34,268 bases of DNA from an uncultured Lachnospiraceae bacterium. GTDB lineage: Bacteria > Bacillota > Clostridia > Lachnospirales > Lachnospiraceae. The stretch spans positions 1-34,268 of the forward strand of contig CAJUPF010000032.1 of assembly GCA_910588565.1 (NCBI GenBank), given 5' to 3'. A model generated the notes under the pieces. It saw only the letters and a list, made by a program, of their open reading frames with translations. It ran no database searches and had not been told where the DNA came from. Within the stretch, counting starts at the first letter, position 1. Each line of letters starts with the position of its first letter. This document shows positions 1-6,880 of this stretch, in pieces. Made by a program: the position numbers and the translations under genes.

Positions 1-27
1 TGCAGCAATCCGAAAAAACACTGTTTC

Positions 28-1614
28 TTAAAAATCTGCAAATACCTGCATCTGTTTATTCAGTTCTTCCACAATCCCCTGGTTTGTATCCATACGGCCC
101 GTGATATCTTCCATATCCCCAACCAGGCTCTTAGCGCTGCCTGCAACCCCGGTAATTCCGGAAGCGCCGTCATCAATCGCTTTTGTAATGCTTTCAATCG
201 AATCTGCTATCTCAATCATGGAATTTCTAAGCCAATCTGTTCTGCTGTTAAAAGCATCGATCATTTCTTTTACATAATCGGCATCTTCCTTATACTGTCT
301 TCCGGAACAGACAAATTCCTGAAATTCCGTCAAAATAGTTTCACTCAGATAGTCTGCCATATCCTGAGAATGTTTCGACAGATTATGTACCGCGCTTGTA
401 ACAACCTGATTGACCTTTTGAATACGTCCGGCAGTTTCACTGCAGGAATTGGCCAGGGATTGAATCTCTGCTGCAACAACAGCAAAGCCTTTTCCGGCTT
501 CGCCGGCTCGCGCGGCTTCTATCGACGCATTCAGAGCAATCAAATTCGTCGATGATGAAATCGATACAATATCTTTTGTCAGTTTGTCTACCTGATCTAC
601 ACTCTTGCTGTTTTCAATTGCCTCTTCAAGCACTTCCAGGATATCAGCGGCTTTTTTTTGAATTACTTCTGTATTTGCCTGTGCTGTTTCCTCCATCTCA
701 TTTGCCCGTATCTTCATCGCAGAAGAATAATCTGTAATGGCGCTGCATTCTTCTGCCATATCATGAACATCGCCTTTGATATCTGCTGCGCTGCTGTTTA
801 TAATCGCTGCATTATTTGCCACCTTCTGAATCGCCATAGACAGGGAACCTGCAAGGGAAGAAAGGGCTCTGGCGCTTGTTCCCGACGTACGGGTGCGTTT
901 CAGCACTTCGCCTGTCACCTCGTCAAGCTTCTGCGAACTTTCCTGAAGTGTATCCACCGTACTCTTGATAGGCGTTATTACATATTTTTTATTCATCCGG
1001 ACAGCTGCAAATACTAATATCAGACAGGCTGCAATCGATATAGCAGCAATGCCCAGGGAAAGAATATAGACAGCCAAAAGCTTCTGTCTGGCGCTTTCTA
1101 TTCTAGTACTTACAGCCGCATACAGTTCATCTGTATTGTCTGCTATGGCAGAGCCAAAGCGGGCCACGTCATCATTGGCATAAGCATAGGCATCCTGCGT
1201 CTTACTGTCTGCACTTGCACATACAAGATAGACCAGGGAATGCTTAAAAGAATCATAGTTTTCCAAAAGCTGCGCATAGATTGCTTCTTCCTCTTTTGTA
1301 ACGTAGTTCTTATATTCATGCAAATAGTGTTCCAGCGTACTTTCTTCTTCTTTGATCTGTGCCACAACATTGATCATGGTAGTATAATCCGTTGCGACAA
1401 TATGAGACAGCGCCATCTTATGGATATTTGTAGTGGTATGACGGATATTCTGCAGCGTTTCCGAACCTACCATATCGTTATCTACGATATTTGAAGCATT
1501 GAAATTTACGTTGTTGATACTGAAAACCGACAGTGTGTTTGAAATCAGTGCCACAACTCCCAGCAGAATAATCGGAAGTATCAGACGTTGTTGTATCGTG
1601 AGTTTTTTCTTCAT
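28..1614 (-). CDS. Methyl-accepting chemotaxis protein (transmembrane chemoreceptor)
   Basis: Membrane chemoreceptor that would signal through CheA/CheW to the flagellar motor. Numbered from the ATG at 1612-1614 (528 residues): transmembrane segment about 12-34, an extracytoplasmic helical sensor region about 35-178 of four-helix-bundle type, second transmembrane segment about 179-205, then a long cytoplasmic coiled coil. The signalling tip is clear at about 346-390, with the family hallmark TNLIALNASIEAARAGE and GKGFAVVAAEI. An in-frame TTG at 1636-1638 would add eight residues. A GGAAAGGA lies about 14 bases before the ATG, a little far, so the start is uncertain. The gene begins only about 30 bases after the solute-binding protein gene, so the two are probably co-transcribed. 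The ligand is not predictable from sequence; the neighbour suggests indirect sensing through the binding protein (inference). Confidence 0.93.
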   Translation of the reverse strand: MKKKLTIQQRLILPIILLGVVALISNTLSVFSINNVNFNASNIVDNDMVGSETLQNIRHTTTNIHKMALSHIVATDYTTMINVVAQIKEEESTLEHYLHEYKNYVTKEEEAIYAQLLENYDSFKHSLVYLVCASADSKTQDAYAYANDDVARFGSAIADNTDELYAAVSTRIESARQKLLAVYILSLGIAAISIAACLILVFAAVRMNKKYVITPIKSTVDTLQESSQKLDEVTGEVLKRTRTSGTSARALSSLAGSLSMAIQKVANNAAIINSSAADIKGDVHDMAEECSAITDYSSAMKIRANEMEETAQANTEVIQKKAADILEVLEEAIENSKSVDQVDKLTKDIVSISSSTNLIALNASIEAARAGEAGKGFAVVAAEIQSLANSCSETAGRIQKVNQVVTSAVHNLSKHSQDMADYLSETILTEFQEFVCSGRQYKEDADYVKEMIDAFNSRTDWLRNSMIEIADSIESITKAIDDGASGITGVAGSAKSLVGDMEDITGRMDTNQGIVEELNKQMQVFADF

Positions 1615-1646
1615 CTTACATTCATAAATCCTTTCCAACTATATAT

Positions 1647-2882
1647 CTATCTTGCAGAAATCCCTTCTGCCATCTCATCTAACTGCTCCTGTAAGTCCTG
1701 GCCGGAAGGATTTCCTGCCGCCATATTTCCTGCAAATTTTGTAACAGGATCCCAGAACTTGCCGCCTACCCGCTGAAGCTGTGAAAATTCAGACTGTTCT
1801 AAAAGAGCGGCAATCGCTGGCGACTGCCTGATCTCTTCAGAATCCGCAACCGCAATATTGGATGGGCCCTGTCCGCGCAGTTCAAACCGGAGCCGCTGAT
1901 TCGCTTCATTCGTAATCCATTCAGCAAGCCTGGATGCCCATTCCGGATGTTTTGAATAAGCATTTACGCCAATCAGTTTACAGCCGGAAAAAGACGCCAT
2001 CTGTACCTGGCTGCCTCTGCAGCTATACGTTGGCAGCCTGGCAGCTCCGGTATTTTCTCCCCACGCTTCCGTTACCGCAACGGAATTCCATACGCCGCTG
2101 ACGCCCGCGATCACGGAGCCGTCTTTTACTCCATTTAGAAATTCTTCATCCGTACAACTAAAAAAACCCGGATTTTTTGCAATCTTTAGCATAGCCTGCG
2201 CTACATCGACGCCCCGGATTTCCCCATCTGCCTGATTCCATGTACAATAGTTCGTAATCCCGTCATCGCTCAGTCCCACCTGAAGCCCCGTATTTCCAAA
2301 GAAAGAATACACATACCATGCCGAAGACCAGTCCATGGTAAATAATTTGCCGTTTGCAGCGGCAGCTTCTAATATGCCGTCCAGCGTCTTTACCTGTTCT
2401 TCTGAGATATACTGCTTGTTATAATATAAAAAATATCCATTATCTGCAGTCAATGGATACGCATATACCTGATCGTTTATCGTCGCCGCTTCGACTGCGC
2501 TTGGAAGATTTCTGCTCCTGATCTCATCCGCATCTTCAACCGGATCTAATGCCCCGGCAGCTGCCAGGGCGTTTAGCTGGTCATCCGCAAAGGCAAATAC
2601 ATCCGCGCCATCTTCCAATCCTCCGAGCAGTACGTCTTTACACTGAGATTCCCCCTGTACCTCAAATAAAATCTGAATATCTGCCTCGCCCTGATAGTTT
2701 ATCTGAAAACTCTCGATGATCTGGTTCATCAATTCCGTATCTTCCTCGGCTCCCCAGACAACCAATTCCACTTTTTGGGGTTCTGTATCCTCAAACGCCG
2801 CCTGCTCTTCCAAATCCCCACATCCTGTAAAAACTGCGGTGCATAGAATGCCCAAAATCAGTCCGCATATATATTTTTTCAT
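1647..2882 (-). CDS. Extracellular solute-binding lipoprotein, family 1 (sugar ABC type)
   Basis: 411-residue exported binding protein of the MalE-like family 1, which normally delivers oligosaccharides or similar solutes to an ABC permease. The N-terminus is a lipoprotein signal: MKK, a hydrophobic core, then the lipobox VFTGC with Cys at about residue 21, followed by acidic residues. The body has the two-lobe family pattern, including the VELVVWGAEED start of lobe one and an AYPLTADNGYFLYYNK segment. The start has a good ribosome site (AAAGGATGG) and a consensus promoter upstream. No permease or ATPase gene is in the window; the next gene is a chemoreceptor. The protein may therefore act as a chemotaxis ligand-presenting protein, or serve a transporter encoded elsewhere. 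Substrate unknown. Confidence 0.9.
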   Translation of the reverse strand: MKKYICGLILGILCTAVFTGCGDLEEQAAFEDTEPQKVELVVWGAEEDTELMNQIIESFQINYQGEADIQILFEVQGESQCKDVLLGGLEDGADVFAFADDQLNALAAAGALDPVEDADEIRSRNLPSAVEAATINDQVYAYPLTADNGYFLYYNKQYISEEQVKTLDGILEAAAANGKLFTMDWSSAWYVYSFFGNTGLQVGLSDDGITNYCTWNQADGEIRGVDVAQAMLKIAKNPGFFSCTDEEFLNGVKDGSVIAGVSGVWNSVAVTEAWGENTGAARLPTYSCRGSQVQMASFSGCKLIGVNAYSKHPEWASRLAEWITNEANQRLRFELRGQGPSNIAVADSEEIRQSPAIAALLEQSEFSQLQRVGGKFWDPVTKFAGNMAAGNPSGQDLQEQLDEMAEGISAR

Positions 2883-2920
2883 AGATATTCCATCCTTTAT
2901 GTTCCTGTTTTTCTTTGGTT

Positions 2921-2949
2921 ATTATACCATCCAAATAAGCTATTTGCAA
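2921..2949 (-). promoter_or_regulatory. Sigma-A type promoter of the binding protein-chemoreceptor unit
   Basis: On the minus strand a -35 TTGCAA (2944-2949) and a perfect -10 TATAAT (2921-2926) are separated by 17 bases, about 38 bases before the ATG at 2882. It lies just downstream of the terminator that closes the preceding operon. No convincing catabolite-repression (cre) palindrome was seen. Confidence 0.75.
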
Positions 2950-2996
2950 TATAAGATAACGGCCTGTTACAACGTCTCTTTATCCATTTGGAGCAC

Positions 2997-3045
2997 AAAA
3001 AACCGCTGAAACACTACTTAAAAAAGTATGTCTCAACGGCCTTTT
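2997..3045 (-). terminator. Rho-independent terminator of the ireB-to-lactonase operon
   Basis: On the minus strand a long imperfect hairpin (left arm starting CCGTTGAGACATACTT, right arm ending TTTCAGCGG, with G-U pairs and one bulge) is followed by TTTTTT. It begins about 17 bases after the lactonase stop. A weaker T-run on the other side gives little plus-strand activity, and no plus-strand gene needs it. Confidence 0.8.
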
Positions 3046-3061
3046 GTCCTGCAATATTAAA

Positions 3062-4117
3062 TTAGCCTTCCAGGCAATGAATATAAACACAATTTGGTTT
3101 ATATATCTTAATCGGCTTTCTGTCCATCAGCACATACTTCTTCTCATAATCTACCTTTAACGTCGTGATCTCATCCGATTCATGATTCAAACTCATAAAA
3201 TGATTGTTATCCGGAAAAACTGCCAGCGCCTTTGGGAAAAATCCACTGATTGGAGTAATGCAGATCAGCTCTAACCTACCCGTTTCTTCTTCTCGCTCAA
3301 AAATAACAATCTCATTCGTCCCGGCATTTGAACAGTAGAGATACTTCCCGTCTCTTGAGAATTCCATATTCTGCGCACTGCAGCTTCTGTCTGTCTTGTC
3401 TTCCGTATATACTGTCTGTATCCGTTCAAATTCCGGCCCGTTATCCGATACGCTGTAATGATAGACATCCACACTGTTTTTCAGCTCATTTAAAACATAT
3501 GCATTCTTCCCATCTTTGCTGAACCGGATCATCTTCGGCGCGGAATCCAAATCACAGCGTATAAAATCCACAAGATGCAGCTTTCCTCTCTCATAATTAA
3601 TCTTATAGACTTTTACATGATCCAGCCCTCCGTCTACTGCACAGAGAAATTTCTGATCCGGTGTTACTTTAACACAGTTTACATGAGGCCTGGAACTTCT
3701 GTCAGCTGCATTCCGTCCAACTGCCTGATGGAAAATTCCATCCGCAATCTTACCCACAGAACCATCTTCATTCAAATGCAGCATAGATACTCTTCCATCA
3801 TGGTATCCGCCCACAAATACATAGCGGTTCTGTTCATCCACATCCAGATAACAGCCGCGCATGCCGCCAATCCACTGCTCATTCATCGCTTCCAAATCAC
3901 CGTCAGGAAGGATTTTAAATGACTTTACACCCTCGTCTGTAATGGAATACAAGTACTTCTTGTTGCAGGAAACAAGCAGATCGGAAGGATTATTGATATT
4001 TATGACTTTGCGCTCCTCCATGCTTCCCTGTTCCACATTCAGATCATAGATATGAATCCCTATACTGTGTTCATGGGTATAAGTGCCCACATATGCGACA
4101 TATTTTTTCTGTTCCAT
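3062..4117 (-). CDS. Lactonase-family seven-bladed beta-propeller protein (6-phosphogluconolactonase YbhE type)
   Basis: 351-residue cytoplasmic protein of the lactonase / 6-phosphogluconolactonase Pgl (YbhE-like) family. Seen: the N-terminal YVAYVGTYT strand, repeated propeller blades, and the family segment RPHVNCVKVTPDQKFLCAVD with conserved Arg-Pro-His. Family members hydrolyse sugar lactones such as 6-phosphogluconolactone, but many are uncharacterised, so the substrate here is open. The ATG at 4117 is preferred because GAGGAG lies 9 bases upstream; an in-frame GTG at 4126 would sit too close to that site. The ATG is 2 bases beyond the stop of the trhP-type gene, so translation is probably coupled. 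It is the last gene of the operon and has no obvious link with the tRNA-modification genes before it. Confidence 0.85.
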   Translation of the reverse strand: MEQKKYVAYVGTYTHEHSIGIHIYDLNVEQGSMEERKVININNPSDLLVSCNKKYLYSITDEGVKSFKILPDGDLEAMNEQWIGGMRGCYLDVDEQNRYVFVGGYHDGRVSMLHLNEDGSVGKIADGIFHQAVGRNAADRSSRPHVNCVKVTPDQKFLCAVDGGLDHVKVYKINYERGKLHLVDFIRCDLDSAPKMIRFSKDGKNAYVLNELKNSVDVYHYSVSDNGPEFERIQTVYTEDKTDRSCSAQNMEFSRDGKYLYCSNAGTNEIVIFEREEETGRLELICITPISGFFPKALAVFPDNNHFMSLNHESDEITTLKVDYEKKYVLMDRKPIKIYKPNCVYIHCLEG

Positions 4118-4119
4118 GA

Positions 4120-5352
4120 TTAACACTCCTCTTCTTTTCTGCGTAAAATGTCATAACGCATTAATGGTGTACCTAAATCAATCCATAACTTTTGCTGCGG
4201 ATGAGGCGCGGATTCCAGTTCCTGGCCGTCTTCATCCAAAATCTTTTGAACAGTAACCACAAGATTCTCTCCGTCTGGTTTCATCACCTCAATTTCTTCC
4301 CCTACAGAAAATTTGTTGCGCTGTTCAATCTGAAAAAGTCCGTCTTCTTGGCATTCTTCCACAATTCCAAGATAGGTATACTCTCTCAGATACGTGTTAT
4401 TATCATAAATCTGCGCTTCCTCTGTCGGTTTTCCATAGAAAAATCCGGTAGTAAACTGACGGTAAGTGCAGTTTGATATCTGGCTGATATACCAGGGCAA
4501 ATTCTTTTGGTATTTCTCCGGCGATTCCATAAAATCATCGATCGCTTTCCTGTATGTCCTCGCTACAGTTGCTACATACAGCGCTGTCTTCATCCTGCCT
4601 TCGATTTTAAAACTGTCAATCCCTGCGTCAAATAAATCAGGGATGTGTTCTATCATACATAAATCCCTGGAATTAAAAATATATGTACCCCGCTCATTTT
4701 CATATACGGGCATATATTCTCCCGGCCTTTTCTCTTCCATAACGGCATATTTCCAGCGGCAGGGATGCGTACAGCTGCCCTGATTGGCGTCTCTGCCTGT
4801 CAGATAATTGCTGAGCAGGCACCTTCCCGAATAGGAAATACACATAGAGCCATGGATAAATGTCTCAATCTCCAAATCCTCCGGAATACGGCTGCGGATC
4901 TCCCGGATCTCTGAAAGTGTCAGTTCCCTTGCGGATACCACCCGCTTTGCGCCCTGGCCATACCAGAACAAAAAAGCGCCGTAATTGGTATTATTGGCCT
5001 GGGTACTGATATGGATCTCAAGTTCCGGGCATACTTCCTTTGCCAGGGCAAACACTCCCGGATCTGAAATAATCAGCGCATCCGGTTTTATCCGCTTCAA
5101 TTCCGTAAAATAAGCCCTTGCTTCATCCAAATCGTGATTATGCGCCAGGATATTTGCAGTAACATATACCTTTACCCTGTATGCGTGGGCAAATGCAATC
5201 CCTTTCTCCATATCTTCCATAGAAAAATTCTTTGCCTTTGCCCGAAGGCTGTATGCCTCTCCTCCAATATATACCGCATCCGCTCCAAATACAACTGCTA
5301 TTTTTAATACTTCCAGGCTGCTTGCCGGTATCAGCAATTCCGGACGTTTCAT
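4120..5352 (-). CDS. trhP: Peptidase U32 family protein, probable tRNA uridine 5-hydroxylation protein TrhP
   Basis: 410-residue U32-family protein. Seen: N-terminal PELLIPASSLEVLKIAVVFGADAVYIGG, and the U32 signature ETFIHGSMCISYSGRCLLSN with further conserved Cys in GSCTHPCRW. The family was named after a collagenase, but the bacterial housekeeping members (E. coli TrhP/YegQ, B. subtilis YrrN/YrrO) are needed for prephenate-dependent 5-hydroxyuridine at tRNA position 34; the cysteines probably hold an iron-sulfur cluster. The neighbour immediately upstream (3-base gap) is the methyltransferase that converts ho5U to mo5U in B. subtilis, which strongly supports the tRNA role. B. subtilis has two such genes at this place; here there is one. 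Ribosome site GAGGG is 9 bases before the ATG. Confidence 0.88.
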   Translation of the reverse strand: MKRPELLIPASSLEVLKIAVVFGADAVYIGGEAYSLRAKAKNFSMEDMEKGIAFAHAYRVKVYVTANILAHNHDLDEARAYFTELKRIKPDALIISDPGVFALAKEVCPELEIHISTQANNTNYGAFLFWYGQGAKRVVSARELTLSEIREIRSRIPEDLEIETFIHGSMCISYSGRCLLSNYLTGRDANQGSCTHPCRWKYAVMEEKRPGEYMPVYENERGTYIFNSRDLCMIEHIPDLFDAGIDSFKIEGRMKTALYVATVARTYRKAIDDFMESPEKYQKNLPWYISQISNCTYRQFTTGFFYGKPTEEAQIYDNNTYLREYTYLGIVEECQEDGLFQIEQRNKFSVGEEIEVMKPDGENLVVTVQKILDEDGQELESAPHPQQKLWIDLGTPLMRYDILRRKEEEC

Positions 5353-5355
5353 CTG

Positions 5356-6087
5356 CTATCCCTCACAATCTGTTTTGAATGATTCCGCCGCTCTGTTTGC
5401 AGCATCCATGCCCTGACATTCTTCCTGCCCGTCAGAGCCGGCGGCCGGCAGGCGTTTTACACTGACAGTCAGTCCATCCCCGACAGGAAGCACCGCGCTG
5501 GTCAGCTCCCTATGATGCGTTACCTCATAAAGATATTCCCGCATTCTTTTATGAATCGTGCGGTTTCTCCTTGTAACGGCAAATCGGGATTCTATAATAT
5601 CCCCTTCCTGCAGCACATTATCAGATACCAGCATTCCGCCGTTCTTTAACAACCGAAGCAGCTCTGGCAGGAAATAAATATACTGTCCCTTCGCCGCATC
5701 CAGAAAAATAAAATCAAAGGGTTTCTTCAGCGAAGGCAGAATCTTATGCGCATCCCCTTCAAGCAATGTAATCTGCCTATCTCTTCTGGCCGCTTTAAAA
5801 TTGGCCTTGGCAATGGGAATTCTCTTTTCGTAGCTTTCTATTGTAACAATTTCGCAGAAAACAGGGTTATATTCCGCCATCAAAAGAGCGGAAAACCCCA
5901 CTGCCGTCCCTACTTCCAGAATCCGTTCTGGTTTTTGTATGGCAAGCAGCAGTTTCAACAAGCGCTGCGTTTCTTTCCGTATAATCGGCACGCCATATTC
6001 GAAAGCTTCCTGTTCGAGCTGCTCTAAAAATGCCGTATTACCGGTATCCAGCGAATTGATATATGCTGCAAGACGTTCTTCTATCAT
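5356..6087 (-). CDS. trmR: O-methyltransferase TrmR, tRNA 5-hydroxyuridine methyltransferase
   Basis: 243-residue SAM-dependent O-methyltransferase, orthologous by sequence and gene order to B. subtilis YrrM/TrmR, which methylates ho5U34 to 5-methoxyuridine in tRNA. Seen: SAM motif I ILEVGTAVGFSALLMA at about 76-91, the acidic loop VTIESYE, the metal/substrate motif FIFLDAAKGQY and the following SDNVL. A tail of about 25 residues after the VSVKRLP strand is longer than I expect for the family. The ATG overlaps the stop of the upstream mltG-like gene (ATGA), indicating translational coupling, and trhP follows 3 bases after the stop. Confidence is high for the family and good for the role. Confidence 0.9.
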   Translation of the reverse strand: MIEERLAAYINSLDTGNTAFLEQLEQEAFEYGVPIIRKETQRLLKLLLAIQKPERILEVGTAVGFSALLMAEYNPVFCEIVTIESYEKRIPIAKANFKAARRDRQITLLEGDAHKILPSLKKPFDFIFLDAAKGQYIYFLPELLRLLKNGGMLVSDNVLQEGDIIESRFAVTRRNRTIHKRMREYLYEVTHHRELTSAVLPVGDGLTVSVKRLPAAGSDGQEECQGMDAANRAAESFKTDCEG

Positions 6088-6488
6088 GATCCATCCGGCT
6101 CCTCTGTCTCAGTATCTTCTTCATTGTCTGCAGACATCACCTGCATCATCTCCTTTGCCGTCATGGAAGTGGAGAGCGTATAAGTCCCTGCTTTGATCTT
6201 GTTGGAATAGTCAGACAGTTTTAACTGCACGACAAACAGGCTTGCGCTGCGGATCAGCCCTTTCTTTTCCAACAGCTCTCCCAACTCCCTAGCGCCCATG
6301 TCGGAAGAAACCTGAACCACCTTATCTTTGCCCCGTTCCGGCTGATCAATTGCAGTCTCTGTAAATACACGGTAGCCAAAACTGTATGCAATCCGGCCTC
6401 CCCGGTACAAAACCACGACAAGCAGCACAAGAACAAGAATGGAAAAACTGATGCTGACAATTTTCATTACTACTTTGTTCGCGCTCAT
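6084..6488 (-). CDS. MltG-like membrane protein lacking the transglycosylase domain
   Basis: 134-residue single-pass membrane protein: short cytoplasmic N-terminus, transmembrane helix about 8-29, then a region (about 54-118) matching the N-terminal LysM-like subdomain of the endolytic transglycosylase MltG/YceG, with the family pattern of a valine-rich strand, LGELLEKKGLIRSASLFVVQ and IKAGTYTLSTSMTAKEMMQVM. It ends in an acidic tail. Full MltG is roughly 330-380 residues and carries the catalytic glutamate in the domain missing here. The position between ylbF and trmR is the one occupied by mltG (yrrL) in B. subtilis, so this is the positional homolog. The next gene starts on its stop codon, so the missing domain is not hidden in another frame. 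Function unknown; possibly a peptidoglycan-binding or regulatory remnant. Confidence 0.8.
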   Translation of the reverse strand: MSANKVVMKIVSISFSILVLVLLVVVLYRGGRIAYSFGYRVFTETAIDQPERGKDKVVQVSSDMGARELGELLEKKGLIRSASLFVVQLKLSDYSNKIKAGTYTLSTSMTAKEMMQVMSADNEEDTETEEPDGS

Positions 6489-6499
6489 TTCTTCCTCCG

Positions 6500-6856
6500 T
6501 CAGATATCAAACGTCTCCTGAAACTCCTCAAATCCTGTTTCAAAGTCCAGGTTTTCCAAAATCTGCAGGTTCATCTTCTGCATCATCTTGCAGAACGCAG
6601 TTTCCGCCGCCAGATATTCCCAGACAACCGGATACTGGATAATATGGTAATATTTCTGCCAGAGCCTGTCCGCCTCTTCAAAAATATCGGCGTCACTGTT
6701 CTGCAATTCGTAATTCTGTTTCCTGAATTCATCCGTTTTTTTCTTTAAAATCGGATATTTGTACATCTTCTGTTTTGCATTCTCGTATCTTCTGTATTCC
6801 GGGCATGCTTCAATTGCAGCAATTAAATTCCGTGTAGCTTCCTGCATATGATCCAT
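6500..6856 (-). CDS. YlbF/YmcA family regulator
   Basis: 118-residue all-helical cytoplasmic protein of the YlbF/YmcA (Com_YlbF) family, recognisable from the helical pattern beginning with the LIAAIEACPEYRRYENAK segment and the middle KKKTDEFRKQNYELQ helix. In B. subtilis YlbF, YmcA and YaaT form the Y-complex that aids RNase Y-dependent mRNA maturation and affects competence, sporulation and biofilm formation. Here the gene follows the RNase J gene after a 24-base gap. That places a ribonuclease-associated factor next to a ribonuclease. The ATG at 6856 has AGAGG 5 bases upstream; a second ATG nine bases later is possible. Confidence 0.82.
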   Translation of the reverse strand: MDHMQEATRNLIAAIEACPEYRRYENAKQKMYKYPILKKKTDEFRKQNYELQNSDADIFEEADRLWQKYYHIIQYPVVWEYLAAETAFCKMMQKMNLQILENLDFETGFEEFQETFDI

Positions 6857-6880
6857 ACAAACCTCTTTTCTGCCGACGTC

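Noticed and set aside
5356..6488. Possible frameshift hiding the MltG catalytic domain
   Set aside because: The stop of the short gene overlaps the trmR start and trmR is intact from its first residues, so there is no room for the missing domain in any frame.
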